Numbered from the stretch's first letter, positions 51,447 through 64,000 are shown. The stretch is DNA of 64,000 nt from Anastatus disparis (GCA_017163975.1 JAFFSR010000218.1:11535501-11599500); one strand, 5' to 3'. Notes: generated by a model not told the origin, from the sequence alone. A program made the numbers and translations.

Positions 51447-54400
51447 TTAAATCTGAAGGACTAGGCCAGCACTTGATATATTATCACCACCACCGGCGGT
51501 TTGACTTGCTTCGGTACACACGAGTACCGGAGCGACGCATACGTCAAGATCAATTCGTTGACCGGCAACATGAAATGCTTCGTTCCAACATGCCACTGGC
51601 TTTTCAACGTTCAATGGTATTCGCGTACCTGAGATTATTGAAGTCGTAAAACTATCGTCCATTATTAAAGTTGCTTTCTGCAAATCAATCTGTAAGAGAA
51701 ACAAAGTTTAAAAATTAAAAAGTTTTAATTATTATATGTTTTTTAGGGGGCCTTAATCACAAGCTTTCTTTGGAAAACTTTATGGCCAATTTATTTTATG
51801 CTAATGATATGCTATTAAAAAGTACTTAAGCATATAATTATATCTTTATAAAGATTTCAAATTTAATAGAAAATTATCCAAGCGTAAGAAAACGTAGTTA
51901 TGCAGTAATTAACTGATTTTTTTATTAATTACAGCTTTAATCTTTTTTTCAGTAAGCACTTTATTGAGAACAAAAAAGTTAAGGTATTTATCAATATTTC
52001 GAAAAAGTGTCTATGAATATTCAGAAAACTTTTTTTAAAACGTAATTGTAATTTCAATTTTAAAGAGTATATATATAATATATTTTTATAAAAGGCTGTT
52101 GTTGATTTAAATAATTATAATCTTTTTGAAAATATTTGAATAATTTTTTTTTGCTCAAAATTTTCCAAAAGATAAAATTTTATCTCTTTTCATAGTAAAG
52201 CTTTTTAAAAGTAGCGTGTCAAATAAAGACGTTGCAAATAGAAAAATTATTACTTTTGAAAAGAGAATAAGTAGAAAAATATAATGAAACTGCTTATAAC
52301 TTTTAAAATCGAACATCGGATCAAATGGATGAGACTTTTTTTATAATTTCATATAAGAAAAATATTTTAGAGTTAGAAGTAAATTCGAAGCCCAAAGACG
52401 AAACACCCCCTTTTCTTTGAGAAAATTAAAATAATGTTAATAATATTAAATACTTAAAACTATTCTAAAAATCTATTTTGTTACATTAATAATTATAATG
52501 AACTAATTTTTTTTAGTTTATTTTTTAATTATTTATTCTTGATAGTGCGCATGAAATTACATTTTACGTACTGCATGAACTTTTTGAAACGCAATTTTTT
52601 ACTCATGATATTGAAAAATGACCTTCAATGCAGTTGAATTTCTGTACTATAAACATTTTAAAAATCAAAAACGTAAACTGCATAGTTGTTATGCAGAAAA
52701 AACGTGATAACTATTGTTATTGTATCAATGACAAGTTGAAATCAATGAAAATGAATGAAAAAATTGTTGATCAATCAAAAACTTCAGAACGAAAACTAAA
52801 AAGAAAAAGAGTTATTGAATCATTTAGTTATTCTTCATTAACATCAACGATAAATAATACAACTAATGCCGAAAATTTAGTTCTGCAATCAAAAAGTAAA
52901 AAAATAAAAAAATAATTTTCTAATGAAAATACTAGTGAAAATCACATCATGTTTATTGTCAAATAAATTTATTAGATATTAAATACTTATACTTTTGATT
53001 ATATGATGTGCAACCAAAAAGTTGAAAATGGAATAAATTATGTCGTAACTCAAAAGTTAATTTACAAAATGTCAAAACAATTAAAGATGAAATACAAAAG
53101 GTAGATATCATTGGAAAAACTATAACAATAGGTCGACCATATATAAAAAACTTTTTTGAATTTTGTGCTATAGCTTCAATTAATTCTAACAATCAATTAA
53201 AAGAAAAATGTTGTGTAACATTTGAAACTTTTAATGCTGTATTGAAAATTTTACCAAAAATGGATCATATTGTGATAAGTGAAGCAAATAGATTATTAAT
53301 ATTTCTTAGGAAATTGAAGCAAGGATTAAGTCGCTTTGCGTTGTTAATTTTATTTGGTATACCTCAGTAATCAATGGTATCTAGGATATTTAAGGAAACT
53401 TTGGAAAGTCTCACATCTTGTTTGAAAACTCAGTGCAATTGGCAGTGAAAATGTAAAAGATAATGAAGAGTTTTGTCTCTAGAAAATTGTCTAAATTTTA
53501 AGATACTACTTTTATAAGTTATTGAATTTTGATTTAAAAAAATTTTATTTTATTATTACTATTATTGATGATAAATCATTAAATAAAATTTGAACTTACA
53601 TTACTTGTACTGCATACATGTCGATGGGCAGTTAAAGATGCTTTTGCAGCAGCAGCCATAGTATTTTTCCAAGATGAGTCTTTTACAGTCATTATAGCCT
53701 GATAAGCAAGTGTGTGTACATGAATTCTTGTTAACTCTCTTACATCTTCAATACCTTGGCCTCTCGTCCTGATTAGCTTAAATAAAGCTCTCATTTGGTC
53801 AAGTACAGTAGCAACTCTTGGTGTAGAATTAGCAACCAGAGAAATGTTTCCATAATATAATGAACTGTACAGATTTGCTATTTCTTGTTCATTCATTCCT
53901 AAACTATCAGCATATGGTATAATTAATTTGTTTAGGTCATTGACTAGGCTTTCTTCGACAAAAGATGCCATTTCAAAATGGATCTTTGTTGTTTTTGGTT
54001 GACTACGCATTTGCTCATTTATTTTTTTTAGACGACCCATTCTTACACCTTCTTTAAATGGAAAACTATCCATCATTTGAAGTCCACTTACTATTAATAA
54101 ATCTGGTTTGAACTCGGGCAACATTTTTTCTAATTCTTCAAGCCCACTGGCTTCTGGATTATGATGATCATTGTGTATAATATACCTATAATTTGTTTTA
54201 TTCAAAATTATTAAAAAGATACTGAAATAATTTATTATAAATGAAAAATATTGAACAAAAATGAATTACCTATTTGCACGAGCACTCATATAAGGACCCC
54301 AAACCTCTCCTCTTTTGTATTCTAAAATTAAATGTATATCGTCTCGTTCAACTTCACCTCCAATGACGGTAATTGCCTCAGGTACCATTTGAAGTAAGGA

Positions 54401-55060
54401 TGTTGTCATTTTTGCAGCAAGTACGACATCACAGCCTTCACGTACGAGTCTCATTGCCATCACAGCAGCATTGCCGCCGATCGTTGAATACGATGATGGA
54501 AATGAACGGGCCGCTGCCACCAGGTTGTCAAAAAGCGTTGAATTAGACATAAAACGTCTGAAATTTTAAATATAGAAATAAATTTTTTATACGTTACAAG
54601 ATGAATTTGAATGAAATTGGTCAAACCTATTAATATACTGTATGTGATAAGTAAAAATTAATTTTGAATATTTTTGTACGTAAACTGTATTGAAAAGAAA
54701 TTACTTTTTTCTTTTGTAAGAATTCACTTACTCTGCAGCTGCTCCATGTCTAAAATAATAGGCAAAACTCTTAAGAAGCTCTTCTTTGTTACTAATTTCA
54801 TCAAAATGTTGTGGCTGTCCCATTTCTTCAGAGTATTCTAATAAATTTCCAGCTTCTATATAAACATCCGTACAAATGCCATAACCAATGGCCACCCTTG
54901 GCCTAGGACTAACTTTGTATTTATTTTCTAATCTTTCTAAAGCGTTTAACACAGAATGCAATTTCTTTTGTAATACATCACTTGAATTCCTATAATAGAC
55001 AGCTAAAAGTACTGCTAATACTGTGAAGAATGTGCCAAGTTTAACTTTGCTGTAGCCCAT
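51447..55060 (-). CDS. ADPGK: ADP-dependent glucokinase
   Basis: Four exons, 55060-54732, 54557-54270, 54185-53600 and 51689-51447, give 481 aa, close to the animal enzyme. An N-terminal hydrophobic segment (about residues 6-22, VKLGTFFTVLAVLLAVYY) acts as a signal or anchor, in keeping with an endoplasmic reticulum location. The ribokinase-like core follows: GYGICTDVYIEA near the substrate site, TIGGNAAVMAMRL, LIVSGLQMMDS, and the C-terminal TAGGGDNISSAGL with the catalytic Asp. It phosphorylates glucose using ADP rather than ATP. The start is the first ATG after a probable leader acceptor (TTTTTTTAG at 55073). A leader exon may end at a donor near 56068. The last intron, 1.9 kb, contains a decayed transposase on the other strand. 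Confidence 0.95.
52628..53460 (+). pseudogene. Decayed DDE-type transposase relic inside the ADPGK intron
   Basis: From about 53130 the frame reads GRPYIKNFFEF, then FETFNAVLKIL, LLIFLRKLKQGLSRFALLIL, a stop (53368-53370), then SMVSRIFKETLESL. This pattern of helices before an 'STVSRIF'-like recognition helix is typical of the helix-turn-helix region preceding DDE_Tnp_4 (Harbinger-like) transposases. A Lys-rich ORF at 52628-52915 may be its N-terminal part; many stops separate the two. The catalytic domain is missing. The assignment rests on motif resemblance only. Confidence 0.5.
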
Positions 55061-57057
55061 TTTGGTATTATTTCTAAAAAAAGGAAAAATCATTAAAATT
55101 TTTTATACAAATTTAATTCAAGTAAAATTTATTAAATTTCATATAAATAATTTTAAAAATGCTCATTTTTTTATATTAATCTTTATACTTAAACTTTTGT
55201 TAAAAATATTAGTTTTTATAAACACACAGAACTGTTATTTATTATTTTAAAATGATATTTTGTATTACAAATTTTCAACAACAATAAAAATAAATGATAA
55301 AAAGAGTTTGAACTTGTAGTTTTAGTAATACAAGATCATACAATGATTATTTTGCATAGTATAAACAAGTATGCTAATTTTAAATGCAGCAAGATTAAGT
55401 TACTCAGATAACGTTTAAAATAATCTATTCATTGCAACATCATTGTAGGAAATAACTTGCTCATATTTGTATTCAGAATCAATAGATAATTTATCTTGAA
55501 ATAACACAAAGCTCTTAAACATTCTATAAATAAACAGAAACAAATCACATATCATCCCAGTTACAAAAAAAACTTATCCCAAAATCTAAATTTATATTTA
55601 AAGTACAATATATTTAACTCTCCATTATCATTCTGAAATATTTTTTTTGACTTTCAGTCCAAAAGCAAAAAAACCGTTTGCATTATCGATTATCTAATGC
55701 ACAGAAATTATCAACTACTTATAATTCAAGAAAAAGAGCACAATTAACACCGGGTAAAAAGAAGGTAACTCCATTATTTTATTTTGTTTACACACCTTGT
55801 GTACAGCCACGCGTATACACCGCCTTTCTCCAGAGGGAGAGGTTAGGGTAGAACTAATATATATTTATGTCGTTTTCTTTTTTTTCACTTCGCAACAATG
55901 TGCCGCCGTTCGCACATATTACTGCCACGTTTCGACCTAAAGATTTCAACTCTCCTCATGTCACGTATATATATCGATATATACTGTATGTATGGATAGT
56001 ACATGGCGCATTGCGCGTTCGCGCAACAGCTGATATGATCCGCAATGTCATTCAAGTTGCTTACCTTTAAATTGACTTAAAAAGGAAAACCGATGATTAG
56101 GTGTTAGTTTTGTCTCTTTAACTATGACGTAAAATGAAAGTCAGTATGTATAATTGTTTTAAGCTCGCTTGGATTTTTATTTAAGAAGTATTGAATTGAG
56201 ACATATTGTTCGATCAATTTTATTAGTTTTATATGGAAAAAACCGCGTTTAAGTGTATTTTTAATGATAAATTTAATAAAGAAAGTATATTTAAAATTTT
56301 CATTAAATAGTTATAATAAATTTATCTCATCTTATTTAAAATAATCAAGCGCGAAAATTTACCGGTAAAATAATTTGCGTCGTTATAATGAATAATATTC
56401 AAATAAATATAAAGAAGTAAATTGTTATTTATGTATGCTATATCAATATTAATATCAATTTCTTTTAATATAAATGTAATTTTGAAAAAAGTTGGCATCT
56501 AAAAGATATAAATATAGTAAAAACCGTAATTTATTGCTAATATTTCAGCTGTTGATATACTTAATTTAAATAAATCGATTAAATTACATTATATATCTAA
56601 ATTTTCCATAAATTATCAAAAAATTCTTTTTTTATCTGAAAAAACATTAGCATTCAATATTTTAGTTTTTTCTTAATAACATCAGTAACGATTAGTATAA
56701 AATATTAGCAACTTAAGAATTCTCATTTTACTTGTTAAACACATTAAATATATTCACGTGTTATGTGATTCTTAATCACATTTTAATAACTTTAAAAAAT
56801 ATTCCATTTTTCAAAAAAAAAAAGTCATTTAATAAAGTAACTTTTAACTAATTACATCAGTGAATACAAAAAATACTACACCCGTACAATTTGAAAATTC
56901 ACTCAAAACTCTCACACAATATTTCGTTTAAACTTGAAAAAAATTTTAAAACAACAAAAAATTCGGTGCATCATACATAAAAAACGATGTGAATAACGAG
57001 GTGACGAATAGTATGATTATTTTCTTGAACGATAATTTACGATACGTTGTAAATACG
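55061..57057. other. ADPGK leader region and intergenic DNA, with a possible orphan exon
   Basis: The first kilobase is probably ADPGK leader intron, because a minus-strand donor AAAG|GTAAGC lies at 56067 within a less AT-rich stretch (55.8-56.07 kb). On the plus strand, 55667-55766 is bounded by a good acceptor (TTTGACTTTCAG) and a donor (AAGAAG|GTAACT). It has one frame open throughout, rich in Lys, Arg and Gln (ending RAQLTPGKKK). I cannot attach it to a gene. Confidence 0.35.
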
Positions 57058-58380
57058 TTAACAGTTATCGTCTTCCAAATCATTCTCCCAATCATCTTCA
57101 TCATCATTTTTTGAACCTTCAAAGATTCTCTTGCAGACTGGCTTGCAACTTCTGACTTGCTTTTTTGGACATTCTATCGGTGCGCACTAGTTAATAGTAA
57201 AAGTATCACTAAAATTAAAACTGCAATTTAATTTAGTTATTATTTTATCAAGAAATTTTTTTACAATACCTCGGAACACTGCGACGGTATTTTACATCTT
57301 AATGACGGGCAGAATATTGCTGTGAGCAGGGCTGGAAAAAATTAATCATTTATAATATAATCAATTGTAATTTATTATCTTTCATCATAATAATTTTTAG
57401 CACATCATTTTTTTTTAGTGATCTAAACACCCAAAATAAATGACTTTTTCAAAATATAATCAATTTTTTTGTTCCCCTGTGCACCTGATACCGTATATAC
57501 ACGGTTAGATGATGAATAGACTGCTTTATTGTTCAAAGAAATTTTATATATTTTAAAAATATTACTAAAATTTACGCTAAAATCATCGTAATATATTTTA
57601 GAAATTTAAATCATATATATTATAAAAAACTTTTAAAGAAGTATTAGGAAATATTCTTGTTAATATGAAAGTTTTTAGACCTTTTCTTAAGCATGATGAA
57701 GTTATATTAGAAAAATTATAAAATTTCTTTTATACGTAAGGTATTGCCGTAACATTAAAATAGTATTTATTAATTTCTGTAAGAAATTAATTGAATTTAT
57801 AGATCACCAAATGAATATACAGTAATTTTTACAAGATAATTTTAAAAATTAATTGATAACCTTTGACACGGTCCCATAAACACGGACACCGCGGCGGACA
57901 ATCCGGACACGGTGGACAGGATGGGCAGGATGGACACGACGGACAGCGCGGAGGGCAAGGCGGCGGACATCGTGGTGGACATCGTGGAGGACAAGGCGGT
58001 GGACATCGTGGAGGACAAGGCGGCGGACACCTTGGAGGGCACGGTGGCGGACATCTTGGAGGACACGGATTTGGTGGTGGACACCTTGGTGGGCATGGTT
58101 TTGGACATGGTTTTGGACATGGTTTTGGACATCTGGGAGGACACGGCGATGGGCATCGCGGTGGACACGAGGGACACTTGCTTTTCCCACAACCTCCTCC
58201 TCCTCCACCTTGCGCGCATTTTTTCCGTAAAATTTCTTGCAAAGTGCAGATGATATGCATCGTGTGGCATATTAGAAATTGCAATGTACAAAGTACAATT
58301 ACAATTAATACCGGCAGACTCAAACTTGTCTCTACGTCATTGAGTATCGCGTGCACCGATGGTGGTAAAAAGTCGCACAT
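57058..58380 (-). CDS. Cys-Pro-repeat protein with one membrane segment and an acidic tail
   Basis: Three exons, 58380-57861, 57331-57270 and 57186-57058, give 236 aa with matching phases. Residues about 22-46 form a hydrophobic segment (LPVLIVIVLCTLQFLICH). After a basic stretch and a Gly run, about 100 residues consist of CPPRCPPP-type repeats with a Cys every three to four residues, plus KPCPKPCPKPCP and a CPSCPSCPSCPP run. The second exon adds LRCKIPSQCSE and the last adds four more Cys residues and an acidic end (NDDEDDWENDLEDD). The composition recalls Cys/Pro-rich structural proteins, such as the Cys-Gly-Pro proteins of fly sperm tails, but no homology can be claimed. The other open frames over the repeat are artefacts of its three-base periodicity. 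The first intron's donor (GTTATC) is weak. Confidence 0.75.
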
Positions 58381-59147
58381 TTTTATTGACGCTTTTTTTA
58401 AATCACTTTTATATCACTGAAAAATTATTAAAAATTAATAAAACTTAAGATTTAGTTGTTTTAAAGCCAAAATAAATACGGAAAAAATAGCGAAATAGAT
58501 AGTGAGGTTTTGTGTGAATTGGACGGGTGTAGACTGAAAACAGTTGCAAACAATGTTTTAAACGCTGCCTTTTTTGTTATATCAACCTTTGCGTATTTCG
58601 ATTATAATTTTAAATTTAATAAAATTTATTCTAGATATTTGTATTCGAGAAATTTATATAAAAGACTAATTATTAACTTTAGCAATGCAATTCGAAATTG
58701 TAAATAATTTTGTGTTATAAATATATATTTATTTATAAAGATAATTATTTTATAAGTTTTATAGTTGAATTTTATGAAATTTGGATAACTTAACGATAGT
58801 TATCTAAATAACAATTAAATTAGAAAATTAAAAATTTTGTCGTTTTGTCGTGAAATGAATAAAATATGCAATCATTACAATGTATTTTAAAATTATTTTT
58901 CATTCTATGACTATTTTTTTTCGTTTATTTAATTAAAATGTTTTACTCATAGGGAAATTTGAAAATACTGTGTTATGGCACGTATAATACGCATGTAATC
59001 TTCGTGAAACAGCAGAAAATCTTGAGATGTAGAGTTAGACTTAACCTTAAATTCGTTGTACTGCAGAAAATTTTTTGTTTACTTATATCTTCTGCTGGTG
59101 TTTACTTCTAATATAAAATTAGAAAAAAATCGTAAAAATTCGTGATA
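58381..59147. promoter_or_regulatory. Divergent interval between the Cys-Pro protein gene and NDUFA7
   Basis: About 770 bp of AT-rich DNA between two head-to-head genes, holding both promoters. I cannot point to specific core elements. Confidence 0.4.
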
Positions 59148-60148
59148 ATGACAGGCAAAGTGCCACATCGTAATGTTACACCGATCTTAGAGCTTTTACG
59201 TACTCTACTCAGAGGTGTAAGTATTGCAAATTTTTTGGTTTAAAAACAAAAACATTAAAGTACTTTTCTTATATAACATGTATATACTTTAAATGCTTAC
59301 AAAAAGTTTATATTTTTAATTTTTCATTAATAATCTTTTTAGAGGAAATATGAAAAAGTTGCCCTAAGATTCGCTGATGAATGTGCTGCTCGAACTCAGC
59401 CACAACCAGAATTACCTGGTGGACCTTACGCTAAAACAACAGAAATTTATTACTTCAAAAGAGATGCCAGAAGAGAAGTTGAACCACCAACTATTATTGC
59501 TACTGCTGGACAAATAGGAGCTGGGTAAACTAATTTTATTTTAATTAAATTAAGTTTATTTTTCTCATGTTTATTATTGCAAAAATTTCAACTCTTTGAA
59601 TTACTTAATTTTTCTTTTGAATAAAGATTTTGTAATTATTATAAACAAACTTTATATTTTTATGTTCAGAAATTAAAACTTTTCTCAAACAATTTTTGCA
59701 ATTGTAAGTATATCTTTTTTCAGAAATATAAATTAAATCTGTTTAAAGTAGTTTAAAGCTGATAGAACTATAAATAAAATAACCAAGAATAAATAGAAAT
59801 TTTTAAAATAAATATCCGATTAAATAAAAAATAAATTTAAAAAAATCATTATTAATATTTCAATTAATAAATGCTTATATACAATATTGATTAAAAGAGT
59901 GTACTGTTTATAAGATATTAACTAATATTTTTTATCATCTTGACATTCTTTGACCTTATATGTATACATATATATTTATTTGTTCAACTCAATATAGAAA
60001 CTCAATTTAGATAAATAAATGTCAAGTCTTTAATAATTTATAATTTAATATGTATGATATAATTTTATTTTGATATTACAGCAAAACAAAAGAGAAACTC
60101 ACATACCTTACTCCAGGAAAAGTTTATGATGGTGATGCTGAACGTTAA
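59148..60148 (+). CDS. NDUFA7: NADH:ubiquinone oxidoreductase subunit A7 (complex I accessory subunit B14.5a)
   Basis: Three exons, 59148-59216, 59343-59524 and 60082-60148, give 105 aa. The central block RTQPQPELPGGP, with YYFKRDARREVEPPTIIA, is the family core, matching the human RTQPPPKLPVGP and YYCTRDGRRESVPP segments. The protein is an accessory subunit of the matrix arm of mitochondrial complex I. The C-terminus (TYLTPGKVYDGD) is shorter than in human. An AATAAA lies about 65 bp past the stop. It converges on PI4KA. Confidence 0.93.
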
Positions 60149-60740
60149 TATTATTAATGAAGATAAATTATTGATGAAACATTATTAGAACATGTTAAAC
60201 ATGAGTTGTATGTAAATAAATATTTCAAAATTTTACTTCTAAGAAAAAACATTTTTTTCATTAATTAAAATTAAACAAAAATTCACCATTTGAATTAAAT
60301 TATAAAGTACCTATTTACCTGAAAATTTTTATATTTTCATATATTTTTTTAAGTGTTTATATGGACTTAAAGCTATTGAGTGTGATTAGGAGAAATAATT
60401 GAAAAGCAATTAACTTAAATAATTTATGTTTAGAATCTTTAACCAGCAACAATTCACAAATTAATTCTACAAGAAGGAATGTTACATCTTATTAAGTACT
60501 CCACTTACTATATACATACTTTACATATACAATTCAAAGGCAAGTAAATGCCAATTTGAAGCATAACAACACCTAGAAAGTCATGATAAATGTAAAATCT
60601 TTAACATTTTTGACATCATCGTTAATTATTTTTTGCATATTGCCACGTCGTAATAAATAAGTATGACAAGAAAAGTAGTTTCTGATAATTATAACAACAC
60701 AATAAAATCTTCCACACAAAATATTCTTCCTGACTTTCCA
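60149..60740. other. Convergent 3' UTR interval of NDUFA7 and PI4KA
   Basis: About 590 bp between two stop codons facing each other. It holds both 3' UTRs and polyadenylation sites; no further gene is seen. Confidence 0.6.
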
Positions 60741-63700
60741 TTAATATGGAATTTGATTCTGATAATACTGTATCATGTCATATGTCATGGTACGTTTACT
60801 TTGATAACTATTTCTTATGACATTTAACATGAAAGTTGCAGCTTCACGGTCAGTAGCCATGGGTGCGAAACGATTTCGTAAAAGTTTGATTGTTTGACCT
60901 CGGAAACAGGGTAAACCAGTGTCCAACATAAGAGAAACCAAAGATATTATAGCCTCTTGATAAGGTCTGAAAAAGAAAGTATTATAGTTTAATTGTAATT
61001 TTCTTTCTGTTAAAAGTCATATTTATTTTAAATACCTTATTGCAAGGAATGCCTGGACACAAAGTTCCATGAACCAACGGAAAGGTGCAGCATCCATATT
61101 TCCTCCCATAATTAATACCATTTCGTAAGTAAGTTTGATATCTGGTTCAAAACCCAAGTTTCCACCTGGAGAACTTTCAAACATAAAACCAAAATCAATG
61201 TGAATAATGTGACCCTCTTCATCAATCATAATATTTCCATTATGCCTATCCTTGATTTGAAGTAAGTAGGTTATAACACTGTAAGCAGCCATAGATCTGA
61301 CAAAATTTCGTCTAACGTTTTGAAAAGCTTTTGATGTTTCATCACCATACATAGACAAAAAGTACTCGTTCAGTCCATAATCAGTTTGTCGACCAAGTTG
61401 ATCACGCGATTTTGCCTTAGGTACGCATTCAATAACACCACACTGAAATAAATAAAGGAAAATTAGGTAAATTTGTAAATATATATATAATAATAAGACT
61501 ATGCTCATTTTAAATAAAAATTATTTCTAGCGTAAAGTGTGATTTTGATAATCATCGTAAATTTACCCCAGGTGCAGTGGCGACAACGCGATAAGGGAAA
61601 AGAAACAGATTCAGTCCTACTTGCTCAAAAACATGTTTGAAAATGCTAATAACTTGAAGAGCTAACATATCCTGTCTTACGTCATCACCAACTTTGAAAA
61701 TTGCAGCCTGCCAACTTTCTTGACCCGAACTTTGAACTTCAACATTGCCATCGGCTGATACTGCCATAGCAATATTTTCTAATTCTTTTATGCCATAACG
61801 CTGTACTTTAAACCTTGCCAAGAAAGGTGCTTTAGCAGCACTTTGCATAGGAGTACCACTATCAAAATCAATGTCAATAACCATTGCTTCAGGATTTGAT
61901 GGTAAATAACAGCCAGGCTGTACTTGAATCTTGCGCAAAGCAGCAAGACAAGCTTGTTTACGTTCGGGTCCTTTTGGAAATGGTCTAATTTCTCCTGATA
62001 TGCTGGTGATTTTCTCAAAGAAATCGAATTCTCTTTCATAGAACTTTTTGGCTGGTCCTGATAAAGCACCTAAAATATTCTTTACTAGAGCATCTAATGT
62101 ATCAAAAAGATTTGGATCCTTTATTTGTTTATCTTCATCCATATACATGTTTGTGTGCATATTCCAAATTAATTGATGAGCCACGACCTGAAAAATAAAA
62201 TTCATTAAAAATAAATACTAACATTTTACTTTTGACAATTGAATTTTTCGAATACTTCTAAATCTTTTTAAATTACATACTTGCGAACGTTTGGCTATTG
62301 CTTTTATGAATTCTGTTACATATCCCATAGAATCGTGCCTGACAGCTTGCACTAATTGAGGGATATAAAATAGTACAGCATCAGCTGGGTAACTTTCTAA
62401 GACATTAACAGCGAATTGTGCAGAAATCGGATGATGTGGGAATTGTCTTGAGAAGTAGGCCAAAGCTTGAATCGGCGAACATCTTGCCCAATTGAGCATG
62501 TAGACCAACTGCGAAATTATAAAGTTAAATATTGTAATTAAAATTTATCATATCAAAACTTTTTGTTATAAAATATTTTTTAAAATAAAATAATCACCTT
62601 TGGTGCATCATTAAGAAGATTTTCAGTAGTAACTAGATATTGTAAAGCTTCATTTACATGCATTACGGGTACAGGATTAAGTTGAACTAACCGACAAACT
62701 TCTTTGATAATGATTTCAGAATTTTTAAGTCGTACAGGCAAAAATACAGCAAGTACAGGACTAATTTCCCAAGCAAGACGCGTATAATCGCGCCAACGAT
62801 CATTCATTGATTTGGCACGCCATTCAGCTATACTCTGTTCACCTGGAATTACCAAGTCTTGTCTACCGCCAGGATTTACCCAAACCTATAATATTGAAAC
62901 AATATTTAAATTAAACAACGTGTATATTTTTCAATCACATATACTTACTATATTCATCCTATTGATTTTTTTCATAAACTCAAATTTTCATTTATTAATT
63001 TTTAAAAAATACCATATTTTGTATTGTAAAATAATAAAATAAATTGAAGTTTTATGAAAAATACAAATAGTTGAATTTAAAAATTTTTTAAATGAAAATA
63101 GTAAAGTATTTAAATAAAATACAGTGAAGAAATACTAACCAATAACATTTCAATTTCAACAGCCAAAAGTTCCAATATAAGATTTCTCTTCCTAATGTAA
63201 TCTTTGACGTAGACACTAGCAGTGATAAGTCTCTTGCTACGATTACTTCTTTTGCTTAAGGTGTTATTACTAGCTGAGAGAGGAACAGTATTAATCCAAC
63301 TTGAAGCAGGCGATTTAGCTAATTCATTACCAGTGCCAGTAGATGATGAACCAAGTGAGTCGTGGCTAGAAAGTCCAGGCATAGTTTGTATTTGTTGCTG
63401 TCCAACTAATTCAAGCTCAGCTTCAGCACTTGTCATCATTAGGTATTTCTTCTCGCTGTGCATTACTTGCCAAAAGCGTATGAGTGTTGTAATGTCTTCT
63501 CTCAATTGATCTGGATCTTGTGTTGGTACTTGTCTATCGCGACAAAAATAATCCAGACAATTACAGTAGACACGTTCGCGCAAAACGTTTTTGGTAAGTG
63601 ATTTTGGTAACACATCGCCTTGTAATAATAACAGACCACATGACAAAAGTTTGAAACGTACACCTACTGCAGCAACGTGTCGATTAAGTTGCGGCTCTTC

Positions 63701-64000
63701 ACTTACAGCTCCAATGCTCATTGGTAATGAACGTTGTAACAAATGAGCAATCATTTCAACACTTTCTTGGCAACAGTATTTAGCTGTCTCAACAAGTTCA
63801 ACAATAAACGATACCCAAATCTCGTGAGGTTTAACAAGAGGCGGCCTTGGTCCTAACTTACAACCTTCATAAACAGCAAGTGGACTTACTATCTCCTCTT
63901 CTACCGAAAATAAACCCATTCGTTTATCAACTGTATATTGCCAAGCAGCAAGCATCTCCTGAAGGAAACGAAGCTTAAGATCAGGTCGGGCTGTTAATAA
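60741..64000 (-). CDS. PI4KA: Phosphatidylinositol 4-kinase alpha, C-terminal part (continues past the right edge)
   Basis: Exons 64000-63140 (open at the edge), 62885-62598, 62508-62281, 62187-61567, 61442-61036 and 60966-60741 encode about the last 880 residues. In order they cover late helical-solenoid sequence, the lipid-kinase accessory helical region ([20 protein letters not shown]), and the kinase domain with [15 protein letters not shown] (ATP-binding Lys), the catalytic loop DRHNGNI (about 61.24 kb), [14 protein letters not shown] (Mg-binding DFG and activation loop) and the terminal YYQNQIPY. The enzyme makes PI4P at the plasma membrane as a complex with TTC7 and FAM126/EFR3 partners. 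A Ser/Gly/Thr-rich linker lies in the 63.2-63.4 kb exon. All phases are consistent. Confidence 0.96.

Noticed and set aside
57842..58420. Overlapping His/Gly-rich, Met/Ser/Thr-rich and Asp-rich ORFs over the Cys-Pro repeat
   Set aside because: The repeat unit is a multiple of three bases, so other frames stay open; only the Cys-Pro frame has a membrane segment and fits phase-matched downstream exons.

Overview
This window is a piece of an AT-rich insect nuclear genome: spliced genes with short GT-AG introns, A/T-tract intergenic DNA, and several kinds of non-coding mobile DNA. The best taxonomic clue is the selenophosphate synthetase gene. It has an in-frame TGA followed by GGGTGT and a strong hairpin, the arrangement known from Hymenoptera that read through a UGA without selenocysteine machinery. 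With the low GC content, a hymenopteran (perhaps a parasitoid wasp) is the best inference; it is not proven.

Layout. 1.0-5.2 kb (minus): adenylate kinase 3, with a second intact copy of its last two exons downstream, each copy having a tRNA-derived SINE on its 3' side. 5.2-12.7 kb: no coding gene; a TATA/initiator promoter candidate near 7.8 kb. 12.7-14.6 kb (minus): SPS1-type selenophosphate synthetase with the UGA; probable 5' leader near 15.9 kb. 17.2-19.0 kb (minus): mitochondrial thiamine pyrophosphate carrier, with one probable GC-AG intron. 20.1-22.3 kb (plus): malonyl-CoA decarboxylase, ending tail to tail with NOP16 (22.5-23.6 kb, minus), a ribosome-biogenesis gene with an E-box just upstream. 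24.5-37.8 kb (plus): a gene I do not recognise, with two alternative first coding exons about 9.5 kb apart that splice in the same phase to three common exons.

40.3-50.0 kb: a giant foldback element. Its arms are near-mirror images about 45.42 kb and carry 30-bp tandem repeats at both ends and 132-bp tandem repeats inside. It interrupts a SINE, whose two pieces lie on either side, and is flanked by TAAT. A second long-inverted-repeat element with TA flanks is nested in the right arm. The many ORFs here are by-products of the 132-bp (3 x 44) period.

51.4-55.1 kb (minus): ADP-dependent glucokinase, with a decayed transposase in its last intron. 57.1-58.4 kb (minus): a Cys-Pro-repeat protein with one membrane segment and an acidic tail. 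59.1-60.1 kb (plus): complex I subunit NDUFA7. 60.7 kb to the right edge (minus): the C-terminal part of phosphatidylinositol 4-kinase alpha.

Four genes (AK3, SLC25A19, MLYCD, NDUFA7) encode mitochondrial proteins, but nothing suggests more than ordinary neighbourhood. The observations most worth following are the UGA readthrough signal in SPS1, the alternative terminal exons of AK3, the foldback element that splits a SINE, and the alternative promoters of the unrecognised gene. All gene structures were read by eye from ORFs, splice sites and phase; exon lengths were checked to sum to multiples of three.
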